Source of the DNA: an uncultured Clostridia bacterium
GTDB taxonomy: Bacteria > Bacillota > Clostridia > Christensenellales > Borkfalkiaceae
Length of the DNA stretch: 64,000 nucleotides
Direction: 5' to 3'
Assembly (NCBI GenBank): GCA_934248055.1
Contig: CAKQKI010000002.1
Coordinates: forward strand, 62,001-126,000
The position numbers were made by a program, and so were the translations under genes. Shown here one piece after another: positions 22,407 through 30,295 of the stretch (positions within the stretch are counted from its first letter, which is position 1; every line of letters begins with the position of its first letter). Below the pieces are notes generated by a model. It saw only the letters and a list, made by a program, of their open reading frames with translations, ran no database searches and was not told the DNA's origin.

Positions 22407-23432
22407 TTATATATAAACCCTGTCTGCCCGCCTTGCCGCGGCGATAAGAACTTCGTAAGGAATCGTTTTTAATTCTTCGGCGGTTTTTTCGGCGTTCGTC
22501 ATCACGGGAACGTATCCGCATTCTCCGCTCAACTTTCCTTTCACGGCGCATAAATCCATGCAAAGATTATTTACGTTTTCAGACTGTCCGCAACGGAAAA
22601 ACCCGTCGCCGTAACCCATTCTCAGAACGGTTATATCGTTAACTTCCGACAAAAAATCGCCGTACAAAACGTGCTTTTTTAAAACTCCGCTTCTTATCGC
22701 CGCAATTTTCGAATACACTTTCATCGCGGGCGTAACCGTTATTTCAGACGTTTTAAGCGGAGAATAACCGTACAATAGCAGTCCGCATCTTACCATATCA
22801 AGACGATATTTTTTGTTTTTCAAAATGCCGCCGCTTGCGGCTATATGAAGAATAATATCGGGGTTTTTGCGCTTTATTCCGTTTATAAGTTTTAAAAAAC
22901 CGCCGTACTGATATTCGGTAAAATCGTCGTCCGAAGGGTTGCAAAAATGCGAAAACGCGCCTTTTAAAATGAGCGATTTATCCGCGTTTACGGCGTTTGC
23001 AACGCCGTTTACCACGCTTATTTCGCTTGCCCCGAGCCTGTTCATTCCCGTATTCACCGCAATATGCACCTTTGCGGTTTTTCCTTCACGCTTTGCGGCT
23101 TTGCAGACCATATCGACTTCCCTTTCGTCCGATACGGGAATTTCTATATCGTATCTTATAAGTTCACGCGCCGTTTCGGGATATACGGGAGTTAAAATAA
23201 TTATAGGTTTATCTATACCCGCAATTCTGAGTTTTATTCCTTCGTTCGCAAGCGAAACGGCAAAACAATCGGCAACGCCGTAAAGAGCGTTTGCAACTTC
23301 GACCGCTCCGTGTCCGTAACCGTCTGACTTAACAACGGCGCAAAACTTGCTTTTTCCCGCAAGTTTTTTTACGGCGCAAGCGTTGTTTTTGATATTTTCA
23401 AGAGATATTTCCGCTTTAAGAGGCAAAGACAT
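22407..23432 (-). CDS. alr: Alanine racemase
   Basis: 341 residues from ATG 23432 (GAGGAG upstream). It makes D-alanine for peptidoglycan. Fold type III PLP enzyme: the PLP lysine lies in KFCAVVKSDGYGHGAVEVA, a slight variation on VKANAYGHG. The catalytic tyrosine region reads RMGYGDGFFR. NTGMNRLG is also conserved. First gene of alr-rsmD-coaD with a sigma-A promoter just upstream. Confidence 0.96.
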   Translation of the reverse strand: MSLPLKAEISLENIKNNACAVKKLAGKSKFCAVVKSDGYGHGAVEVANALYGVADCFAVSLANEGIKLRIAGIDKPIIILTPVYPETARELIRYDIEIPVSDEREVDMVCKAAKREGKTAKVHIAVNTGMNRLGASEISVVNGVANAVNADKSLILKGAFSHFCNPSDDDFTEYQYGGFLKLINGIKRKNPDIILHIAASGGILKNKKYRLDMVRCGLLLYGYSPLKTSEITVTPAMKVYSKIAAIRSGVLKKHVLYGDFLSEVNDITVLRMGYGDGFFRCGQSENVNNLCMDLCAVKGKLSGECGYVPVMTNAEKTAEELKTIPYEVLIAAARRADRVYI

Positions 23433-23450
23433 TTTTCTTTCTCCTCTCAT

Positions 23451-23480
23451 ATTATATGGAAAACGGACCCGCCGTGACAA
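23451..23480 (-). promoter_or_regulatory. Promoter of alr-rsmD-coaD
   Basis: Minus strand TTGTCA (23475-23480), 18-base spacer, TATAAT (23451-23456). Confidence 0.7.
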
Positions 23481-23534
23481 TTTTTTCACGCGCGGCATAG
23501 TATTGATAACGGGATACTCGTCAATAATTATAAT

Positions 23535-23630
23535 ATGAAACTTTTTATCGGTATAATCATCGGCTTGTTTGTCGGCACGAATTTAGGCGTTGTGATAACA
23601 GCGCTTATATCTTCTAATAAAAAGCGATAA
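23535..23630 (+). CDS. Possible 31-residue single-pass membrane protein
   Basis: ATG at 23535 opens a 31-codon frame beginning MKLFIGIIIGLFVGTNLGVV and ending SSNKKR: one hydrophobic helix and a basic tail. The glycine-spaced pattern IGLFVGxxxGV resembles tiny membrane proteins such as DUF3789 in Clostridia, but the resemblance is from memory and short. There is no Shine-Dalgarno sequence, and TATAAT abuts the ATG (23529-23534), too close for a leaderless start at this codon. Treat as tentative. Confidence 0.3.
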   Translation: MKLFIGIIIGLFVGTNLGVVITALISSNKKR

Positions 23631-23641
23631 GCGGCTGAAAA

Positions 23642-25279
23642 TTATTTTTCGCTTATATTAAGTTCTTTAATAACAATGGTTCTGTTGCAGAATTTTTCAG
23701 CGGCGGGTTTATGTGAAACGATTATCATAGTCCTGTCGTTATAATCGTTTAACGCGGCTATAACCTTGTTTTCGGTATCGCCGTCAAGCGCGGACGTGGG
23801 TTCGTCGAATATAAGCACGGGATAGTCCGATAACAGCGCGCGCGCTATCGCAACGCGTTGCGCCTGACCTTCGGAAAGGTTGCATCCGCCCTCGCCTATT
23901 ACTCCGTCGATTCCGCCAAGGCTTTCGATTGCGGAATACAAATCAGCCGCTTTAACGGCTTTTTCGATTTCGCCGTCGGTTGCGTCGGGATTTAAAAAAG
24001 TAAGGTTTTCGCGAAGGCTTCCGCTGAAAAGCATATTGCCCTGCGGAACGAACGCAAAAAGATTTTTTATCCGCGCGGGAGAAAAACCATTGCCGTTTAA
24101 ATATACGAAAACGGAGCCGCTTTCCGCCGTTTCAACGCCCGTAAGCAGTTTTATAAGCGTGCTTTTACCCGTTCCCGACTCGCCTTTAAGAAGTATTTTA
24201 TCTCCGCGGTTGACCGTTAAATCGGCGTTTTCGATAACGTCTGCCCCGCCGTAAGAAAACGAAACGTTTTTAAGTTCGATTTTTTCAAAACCGCAGTCAC
24301 CGTTCACCGTTCTTTCGTTATTTTCGCCGCAAAGATCGGAAAGCCTTGCCAGCGACACTTTCATTTCCTGATACGCGGGAAGATACCCGCTTATGCTCGC
24401 CATGGGCGATCTTATTCCGTTAACGAGTTCGAGCATCGCTATAAGAACGCCGAAATCCACTCCGTATCGACCGCTCACTATTCCGTAAACGCCGAACACC
24501 ATCGTAACGCAATAAAACCCCGTGAACAGAAGTCCCGTAAACGAAGAAATGACTGACGAAAACAACCTTTGTTTAAGCCTTGATTTTTCGGCTACCAGAA
24601 GTTTACGGCAAGTGGTATCGTAAATTTTTTCTTCCGTACCCGACGTTTTTATAAACAAAGCGTTCGCCGCCGTTTCGCCGACGAAAGAGTAAAGTTCGCT
24701 TTCGTGCTTTCTGCGCGTTTTATGCATCGACGCGGATTTTTTTCTCACGATATAAGTTATTAAAACCACGAGCGCGCCGAGCCCCGAAACGATGAGAGTG
24801 AAAACGGGCTGCAAAAAAGCCATAACCGCAACCGTTCCGACGAGCGTAACGCCCGTTGAAAGAAGGCTCGGAACAAGCCCCGTATAAACCGAAGCGACCC
24901 GTTGCGCGTCCGTTTCCACGCGCGATATAACGTCGCCGCCGCCGAATCCGCTCATTTTCGAGTACGCGCTTTTAACGTATCCTTTTACGGCGTAACGTTT
25001 AAGCGCGGTTTCTATGCGCGTAACGCACGCGCTCGACAGCAATCTGTTCAATACGCCGGTTAAGAACGACGAAACGATAACCGCAACCGCTATTGCCGCC
25101 GCAGATAAAACGCCTTTTAAACCGGCGCCGTATTTAGCGGCGTTCACGAGATGTTTTATGGCAAGAGCAAGCGCAACCGTCAAAGCGGACTGCAAAACCG
25201 AAAGAGCGCAGATAAGCGTGAAAACCGCTCCTCTGCCCCCCGTTATATCTTTTAAGGTTTTTCTCGTTTCGTCTTTCAT
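23642..25279 (-). CDS. ABC exporter half-transporter (TMD-NBD fusion)
   Basis: 545 residues: about six membrane helices (1-300) and a C-terminal nucleotide-binding domain. Walker A LLKGESGTGKSTL, signature NLSEGQAQRVAIARAL, Walker B VLIFDEPTSALD, H-loop IVSHK. The domain order and the FVPQGNMLFSGSLRENLTF segment fit the CydC/MsbA-type exporter class. Substrate unknown. It lies 6 bases after the nucleotide-sugar dehydratase gene in the same direction, so a role in envelope polysaccharide export is possible but unproven. It could work as a homodimer, since no partner half is adjacent. Confidence 0.88.
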   Translation of the reverse strand: MKDETRKTLKDITGGRGAVFTLICALSVLQSALTVALALAIKHLVNAAKYGAGLKGVLSAAAIAVAVIVSSFLTGVLNRLLSSACVTRIETALKRYAVKGYVKSAYSKMSGFGGGDVISRVETDAQRVASVYTGLVPSLLSTGVTLVGTVAVMAFLQPVFTLIVSGLGALVVLITYIVRKKSASMHKTRRKHESELYSFVGETAANALFIKTSGTEEKIYDTTCRKLLVAEKSRLKQRLFSSVISSFTGLLFTGFYCVTMVFGVYGIVSGRYGVDFGVLIAMLELVNGIRSPMASISGYLPAYQEMKVSLARLSDLCGENNERTVNGDCGFEKIELKNVSFSYGGADVIENADLTVNRGDKILLKGESGTGKSTLIKLLTGVETAESGSVFVYLNGNGFSPARIKNLFAFVPQGNMLFSGSLRENLTFLNPDATDGEIEKAVKAADLYSAIESLGGIDGVIGEGGCNLSEGQAQRVAIARALLSDYPVLIFDEPTSALDGDTENKVIAALNDYNDRTMIIVSHKPAAEKFCNRTIVIKELNISEK

Positions 25280-25285
25280 AGCAAA

Positions 25286-27262
25286 TCAAACCGCCGTTTC
25301 GCCGCTTATTTTATCTTCCGACACTTTTTCCGCCGCCACCTTTACCGAATGAGCGTTTTCGCCGTTTTCGGCAACGCTTTGCGGGGGATTTTTTTCTTCG
25401 CCGCTCGGCTTGTCTGCATTATCGGTCGGAACGTAAGTAGGAACAAGGGCTTTTATAAGAATCCTTATTTCGTGCGTTTCGTGCGCCGCGCCCGCGCGGA
25501 GTTTTTCGATATATTCGTAAAGCCTGTTTTCGTCGAAATTTATAGGTTTGCCTATGCTTATGAGCGCGTTAGCCGTTTTTGAAAGACCTTCTTCTTCCAT
25601 AAGTCTTTCTTCGTAAAGTTTTTCGCCCGGTCTTAAACCCGAAAACACTATGGGAATATCCGTATACGGCTCGTACCCCGAAAGCCTGATAAGTTTTTCG
25701 GCAAGCGTTACTATTTTTACGGGTTCGCCCATATCGAGTACGAAAATTTCGCCGCCTTTCGCGTACGCTCCCGCCTGCAGGACGAGAGTTACGGCTTCGG
25801 GAATAGTCATAAAGTAACGGGTTATGTCTTTATGCGTGACGGTAACGGGACCGCCTTCTTTAATCTGACGGACGAAAAGGGGTATAACCGACCCGTTCGA
25901 ACCGAGAACGTTTCCGAATCTCACGGCAACGAAATTCGTTTTACTCTTTTTGGCGTAACTCTGCACTATCATTTCGCAGATACGCTTCGTACTGCCCATA
26001 ACGTTAGTCGGGTTTACGGCCTTGTCGGAAGAAATAAGCACGAATTTTTTAACCCCGTGTCTGTCTGCCGCTTTTGCCATATTGTAAGTGCCGATAACGT
26101 TGTTTTTAATGGCTTCGTTCGGGCTTGTTTCCATAAGCGGAACGTGTTTATGCGCCGCCGCGTGAAAAATTATTTCGGGCTTATACTCGCTCATTACCGA
26201 CTCTATTCTGTTTTCGTCACGCACGCTGCCTATTAAAACCACAAGGTCGAGATCGGGGAATTTTTTTCTCAATTCGAGTTCGAGAGTATAAGTAGTGTTT
26301 TCGTAAATATCGAAAATAACGAGCCTTTTCGGGTTATGCCCCGCAATCTGACGGCAAAGTTCGCTGCCTATAGAACCGCCGCCGCCCGTTACAAGTACCG
26401 TGCGCGAAGATATGTAACCCATAATTTCGTCAAGATTAACTTCTATCTGCTCGCGTTCGAGAAGGTCTTTCACTTCCACGTCTTTAAGGTCGTTTACGGA
26501 CATCTGCCCGTCTATAAACTGATACATTCCGGGAATCATTTTTACCTGAACGCCCGTAGCCTGACAGCGTTTGATAATATTGCCCGCTATCATTCTCGGC
26601 ACGGAAGGCATCGCCACGACTATAAGATCGGCTTTATAATCTTTAACCGATTTTTCAACGTCGTAAGTAGTGCCGATAATCGGAATTCCGTGAATGTTTC
26701 TGCCTATTTTGGTTTCGTCGTCGTCGAGAATACACACGGGGCGGATAGTTGCGCGCTTGGTAGTGAGCATTTCGCGCAAAAGAAGACTTGCCGCATGCCC
26801 CGCTCCGACGATGACCGCGCGTTTAACGTCGCGCATGCGAAGGGATTTTACGTTATATTCGATATAATCCGTAGTCCTGACGGCAAAGCGCGGAAACAAA
26901 AGAAGAACGAAAGACAAAACGGTGTAAATAAGCATCCATCTTAAAACTTCTTTTTCTTCGAACATGTTTACGTAAATAAGATTTATCACGAAAACCGTAA
27001 GACACGCCGCTATAACTTTAAGACCGTTCTGTAAACCTACGGAATTAGGAATATAATTATAAATAGACAAAAACAGTTCGAGCGCAAGGAAAAACACGAG
27101 ATCGACCGCGAGAATTACTCCGCGGGTGCGGAAAAAATCGTCTGCTTTAAACCCTGCGAGAATATGCGCGAAAAACGCCGCCGCGAACACGATGGCAAGA
27201 TCCACTAGTACGTATAAAAGCGATATTATCGCTTTATTTTTTATTTTCGTATCTTTTTTCAT
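25286..27262 (-). CDS. Membrane-bound nucleoside-diphosphate sugar epimerase/dehydratase (CapD/FlaA1 long form)
   Basis: 658 residues from the ATG at 27262. Four N-terminal membrane helices (about 10-115), a Rossmann CoA-binding-like domain (about 140-260), and a C-terminal SDR domain with VTGGGGSIGSEL and SSDKAVNPTNVMGSTKR. The usual catalytic Tyr of YxxxK is Met (MGSTK), the diagnostic change of long-form UDP-GlcNAc 4,6-dehydratases such as WbpM. The C-terminal ~50 residues are polar and unconserved in appearance. It should act on a UDP-sugar for capsule, glycan or glycoprotein precursors. Substrate is not certain. Weak AAGG about 10 bases before the start. Confidence 0.92.
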   Translation of the reverse strand: MKKDTKIKNKAIISLLYVLVDLAIVFAAAFFAHILAGFKADDFFRTRGVILAVDLVFFLALELFLSIYNYIPNSVGLQNGLKVIAACLTVFVINLIYVNMFEEKEVLRWMLIYTVLSFVLLLFPRFAVRTTDYIEYNVKSLRMRDVKRAVIVGAGHAASLLLREMLTTKRATIRPVCILDDDETKIGRNIHGIPIIGTTYDVEKSVKDYKADLIVVAMPSVPRMIAGNIIKRCQATGVQVKMIPGMYQFIDGQMSVNDLKDVEVKDLLEREQIEVNLDEIMGYISSRTVLVTGGGGSIGSELCRQIAGHNPKRLVIFDIYENTTYTLELELRKKFPDLDLVVLIGSVRDENRIESVMSEYKPEIIFHAAAHKHVPLMETSPNEAIKNNVIGTYNMAKAADRHGVKKFVLISSDKAVNPTNVMGSTKRICEMIVQSYAKKSKTNFVAVRFGNVLGSNGSVIPLFVRQIKEGGPVTVTHKDITRYFMTIPEAVTLVLQAGAYAKGGEIFVLDMGEPVKIVTLAEKLIRLSGYEPYTDIPIVFSGLRPGEKLYEERLMEEEGLSKTANALISIGKPINFDENRLYEYIEKLRAGAAHETHEIRILIKALVPTYVPTDNADKPSGEEKNPPQSVAENGENAHSVKVAAEKVSEDKISGETAV

Positions 27263-27402
27263 TACCTGAAACCTTACGGCGAACAAAATATCCGCGACTG
27301 CGATTTTTGCAAAATTACTTAATTATTATAATTAAGTATATAACATTTACTTTTTAAAGTCAATAAGAAATGGGGCGGTTTACGGCGAATGGAATAAAGC
27401 AG

Positions 27403-27431
27403 TTGCGAAAAAAGAAGAAAAGCGGTATAAT
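27403..27431 (+). promoter_or_regulatory. Promoter giving a leaderless DUF6062-type mRNA
   Basis: TTGCGA (27403-27408), 17-base spacer, TATAAT (27426-27431), then six bases to the ATG at 27438. The expected start of transcription is the A of ATG and there is no Shine-Dalgarno sequence. Confidence 0.65.
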
Positions 27432-27437
27432 TCTTAT

Positions 27438-28130
27438 ATGAGTTACAATATTTCAACGATACCCGTATGGCGGGCGTTCAATAAAGACAATTTATGCCCG
27501 CTTTGCGAAATACGGGAAAAAACCACGACCGACGTTATAGACTCTTATCTCAACGAAGCCGTTATGGAAGACGGCGCGCGCGCCAAAGTAAACAAGCGCG
27601 GATTCTGCAAAGCGCATTTCGACGTTTTGTTAAGCGGCAACAACAAATGCGGTTTAGCCCTTCAGATGACCACGAGAATTGAATATTTAAACTCGCTTTT
27701 AAAAGCGCCGAGCGTTAAAAATGCGCGAAAATTTGCAGAAAAAGTCGAAGAAAATCTTAACAGCTGCGTCGTTTGCGACGAAGTTGAATTCAATATGTCG
27801 CGCTATTTCGAAACGATTCCCAAACTGTATAAAGACGATGAAAAATTTCGCGAAGAAGCCTTTAAAAACGTAAACGGCTTTTGTTTTGCGGATTATCTGC
27901 GCCTTTTGAAAAACGCCGCGCACGCGGGTAAATTTGCGGAAAGATTTATATCGGAACTTACGAGCATACAAAAATCTTCCGTAGCGGAAACGATTTCCGA
28001 CCTTAAAGATTTTACCGGCTCTTTCGATTACAGGCGAAGCGAACCCGTAAAGAAAAACGCCGCTCTTTCTCTTAAAGCGTCAAGAATAAAACTTTACGGC
28101 AAACCCGATAAATTTATCGAAAGAAAATAA
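27438..28130 (+). CDS. DUF6062-type cysteine-rich protein
   Basis: 230 residues, soluble, with paired cysteine motifs: CPLCEI (21-26), FCKAHFDVLL, CVVCDEVE and a final FCFADYL. The repeat of CxxC followed by FCxxH/FCxxD suggests two metal-binding half-sites. Clostridial proteins with this layout are grouped as DUF6062; function unknown. It stands alone, divergent from the nucleotide-sugar dehydratase, with a consensus promoter whose -10 box is six bases from the ATG. Confidence 0.75.
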   Translation: MSYNISTIPVWRAFNKDNLCPLCEIREKTTTDVIDSYLNEAVMEDGARAKVNKRGFCKAHFDVLLSGNNKCGLALQMTTRIEYLNSLLKAPSVKNARKFAEKVEENLNSCVVCDEVEFNMSRYFETIPKLYKDDEKFREEAFKNVNGFCFADYLRLLKNAAHAGKFAERFISELTSIQKSSVAETISDLKDFTGSFDYRRSEPVKKNAALSLKASRIKLYGKPDKFIERK

Positions 28131-28133
28131 GTC

Positions 28134-28185
28134 TTAAAAAAACTCCCCGAATTGCTTCGGGGAGTTCCGCCGACCGTGTCGGCGG
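28134..28185 (-). terminator. Double hairpin terminator after the Na+ decarboxylase genes
   Basis: Stem AACTCCCCGAA (28141-28151) / TTCGGGGAGTT (28156-28166), followed on the minus strand by a run of T. A second stem CCGCCGAC / GTCGGCGG (28167-28185) precedes it. On the plus strand the T-tract is absent, so the terminator serves the minus-strand genes, though it may also stall transcription of the DUF6062-type gene. Confidence 0.8.
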
Positions 28186-28329
28186 TATTAAAAGGAGGGA
28201 AAAGAATGAACTTTTTATCGGAAACCGTTTTTCCGTTTCCGCACGTATATTGTAACACTTTAAAATGAATATTACAAGCGTTTTTATATTAAATCTATGT
28301 GAAATTTTTTGAACGCATTGTTCAATTTA

Positions 28330-28509
28330 TTATTCGTCTGTTTTTTCTTCGTTTTTATTCTTTTTTTCACTTTTTTCAGAGATACTCTGCATAAGGTAAG
28401 TTACCGAAATAACTATTAAAACCACTACCACAACGGCAAGCAGCCCTTTCCATAAAATCGTTAAAGATTTACTCAGCGCTTCCTGATTTACAGCAAGAAA
28501 ATTAAACAT
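28330..28509 (-). CDS. Small OadG-like membrane subunit
   Basis: 59 residues from ATG 28509 with AAGGAG upstream. One membrane helix (about 17-36), preceded by a short amphipathic N-terminus and followed by a highly charged tail (SEKSEKKNKNEEKTDE). The position 10 bases after the decarboxylase beta-subunit gene, and the layout, match the small gamma (OadG) subunits that assemble Na+-translocating decarboxylases. The sequence is too short for proof by motif. Confidence 0.65.
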   Translation of the reverse strand: MFNFLAVNQEALSKSLTILWKGLLAVVVVVLIVISVTYLMQSISEKSEKKNKNEEKTDE

Positions 28510-28519
28510 ATTTATCTCC

Positions 28520-29638
28520 TTAAATAACCAAGCCTATTATAAGTCCGCCGACGATTGCCGAAGCGATTTGCCCGGAAACGTTTGCGCCTACCGCGTGCAT
28601 AAGAAGGTAGTTGGTGTTATCTTCTTTAAGCCCTTGTTTATGAACGACTCTCGCGCTCATGGGAAACGCCGAAATTCCCGCCGCGCCTATCATGGGATTT
28701 ATTTTTTCTTTACAGAACAAATTCATGAATTTAGCGCACATAACGCCGCCTACGGTGTCGAATACGAACGCAACGAGTCCGAGTCCTAAAATCATAAGCG
28801 TTTCAAGACTTAAAAATTTATCCGCCTGCATCTGAAAGGCTATCGTTATTCCTAAAATAAGGGTAATAAGATTGCATAGCGTAGTTTTGGCGGTATCGGC
28901 AAGAGAACCTAAAACCCCGCATTCGTTGAGCAGATTTCCGAACATCAGAAATCCTATGAGCGCAAGGCTTTTCGGCGCGATAAGCCCCGATACCATCGTT
29001 ACGACTATCGGAAACAGTATTTTAACCGTTTTTGAAGCGTGCCGACGTTTGCCGTCCATTCTTATAAGCCTTTCTTTTTTCGTGGTAATGCATTTTATAA
29101 CCGCGGGCTGAATTATCGGAACGAGCGCCATATACGAATACGCGACTACCATGATAGGACCTACGTACTTGCTTCCGAGTTTTAACGCGACGAGTATTGC
29201 GGTCGGACCGTCCGCCGCGCCGATTATACCTACGGAAGCGGCGTCTTTAATGTCAAACCCGAGAAGCACGGCTAAAATTATCGTAACGAATATGCCGAGT
29301 TGAGCAAACGCGCCGAGAATCATAAGTTTAGGATTAGTGATAAGCGGCTCGAAATCGATCATCGCCCCTATTCCTATAAACAAAAGTATGGGCAACGCTT
29401 CGGAAGCGTTTATGCCAACGCTGAACAACCATTCGATAATGCCCGTTCCTTCTTCGGCAGAACCGCCTATAACGTTTGAAAGCGGAATGTTTACGAGTAT
29501 CGCGCCAAAACCTATAGGCAACAGGAGCGCAGGCTCCATATCTTTTTTGATTGCAAGGTAAATAAGCGCAAGACCGATTATCCACATAACGACCTGCTGC
29601 CAGGTTACCTGCTTTATCACTTCGATTAAAAAATCCAT
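28520..29638 (-). CDS. Na+-translocating decarboxylase beta subunit (OadB/GcdB/MmdB family)
   Basis: 372 residues, about nine to eleven membrane helices. The family couples decarboxylation of a biotin-bound carboxyl group to Na+ export. The Na+-site motifs are present: GIIGAADGPTAILVALKLGS with Asp143, and GANVSGQIASAIVGG with Asn353. FPMSARVVHKQG is also conserved. No carboxyltransferase alpha subunit or biotin carrier protein is in the neighbourhood, so the partner, hence substrate (oxaloacetate, methylmalonyl-CoA or glutaconyl-CoA), is unknown. It follows a structured leader with a terminator and lies beside a Na+-type V-ATPase. Confidence 0.95.
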   Translation of the reverse strand: MDFLIEVIKQVTWQQVVMWIIGLALIYLAIKKDMEPALLLPIGFGAILVNIPLSNVIGGSAEEGTGIIEWLFSVGINASEALPILLFIGIGAMIDFEPLITNPKLMILGAFAQLGIFVTIILAVLLGFDIKDAASVGIIGAADGPTAILVALKLGSKYVGPIMVVAYSYMALVPIIQPAVIKCITTKKERLIRMDGKRRHASKTVKILFPIVVTMVSGLIAPKSLALIGFLMFGNLLNECGVLGSLADTAKTTLCNLITLILGITIAFQMQADKFLSLETLMILGLGLVAFVFDTVGGVMCAKFMNLFCKEKINPMIGAAGISAFPMSARVVHKQGLKEDNTNYLLMHAVGANVSGQIASAIVGGLIIGLVI

Positions 29639-29654
29639 AAAATATCTCCTACCG

Positions 29655-29785
29655 AAAAAATAAGACCATACCGAAAAAATCGGTATGGTCTTGTCATTTA
29701 AAATTAAACCTGAAAAGCACAGTGCATTTCGTGTTAGAGATTTAATTGCGGCTATGCCGCCGACTACTCCCCATAGAATACTACT
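29655..29785 (-). ncRNA. Structured 5' leader with attenuator upstream of the Na+ decarboxylase genes
   Basis: On the minus strand the leader begins with TATGGGGAGTAGTCGGC, then a GCGGC-ATA-GCCGC hairpin, an AATTAAA/TTTAATT stem (about 29700-29747) and a terminator: AAGACCATACCGA / TCGGTATGGTCTT with a T-run (29655-29692). The ribosome-binding site TAGGAG and the ATG follow at once. The GGGGAGTAG block resembles the conserved block of yybP-ykoY metal-ion riboswitches, but the downstream part is short and does not obviously match. A ligand-controlled or ion-controlled leader is likely; class unassigned. Confidence 0.55.
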
Positions 29786-29814
29786 ATTTTATTATTTTAA
29801 TTTATTTTTGTCAA
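29786..29814 (-). promoter_or_regulatory. Promoter of the Na+ decarboxylase leader
   Basis: Minus strand TTGACA (29809-29814), 17-base spacer, TAAAAT (29786-29791). The -35 box lies just past the lipoprotein stop codon. Confidence 0.8.
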
Positions 29815-30294
29815 CTATTCTACGGTTATATTATAAGCGATAAAATTATTTTTATAATAAACCGACAACTTGTCGCCTTTAGAAAGGTGCTTAGTACCGA
29901 ACGAATCGCTCGTATCGTCGAATAAAACAGAAAAACTATCGTCGTCGCTTCCGGGAATAACGGTAACGCTCTGAGAAGAAGCGGTTATATTAACGTAACC
30001 GCCGTTTTCGCCTTTATCGTATTTCGCAAAGCCGACGGGATTTGCTTCCCTGTTGAAAAAAGCAATTTTAAAATCGGAATAATTAAAGGTATTATCGTCT
30101 GCGTCGGATAAAATTTTAACGTCAAGAATTATATAATGCTTAATGCCCTCGCCCATTTTAAAATCGTTACAGTATTTAGCGGTAACTTCGAATCTTTTGT
30201 CGTTTTTATCCTTTTCGTCAAACGCGCAGGCAGTCATGCAAAGCGCGAAAGCCACCGCAAAGACGGTTAAAAACAATCTTTTGAATTTAATCAT
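29815..30294 (-). CDS. Lipoprotein with DUF4352-like Ig-type domain
   Basis: 159 residues. The signal peptide MIKFKRLFLTVFAVAFALCM ends in lipobox MTAC, with the lipidated cysteine at about 23. The mature part (about 35-159) is a beta-rich domain with patterns (DVKILSDADDNTFNYSDFKIAF... LSVLFDDTSDS... KLSVYYKNN) like the DUF4352/Ig-fold lipoproteins common in Bacillota. It is the last gene of the V-ATPase operon, beginning one base after the D subunit ends. The function is unknown; its place may be chance or an accessory to the operon. Confidence 0.7.
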   Translation of the reverse strand: MIKFKRLFLTVFAVAFALCMTACAFDEKDKNDKRFEVTAKYCNDFKMGEGIKHYIILDVKILSDADDNTFNYSDFKIAFFNREANPVGFAKYDKGENGGYVNITASSQSVTVIPGSDDDSFSVLFDDTSDSFGTKHLSKGDKLSVYYKNNFIAYNITVE

Positions 30295-30295
30295 T

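Noticed and set aside
28206..28268. 20-codon frame with AAGGAGG after the double hairpin
   Set aside because: The hairpins are explained by the minus-strand terminator; the peptide has no recognisable feature, and no promoter is visible.
29655..29785. Calling the decarboxylase leader a yybP-ykoY riboswitch outright
   Set aside because: Only the GGGGAGTAG block matches; the second conserved loop was not found, so the class is left open.
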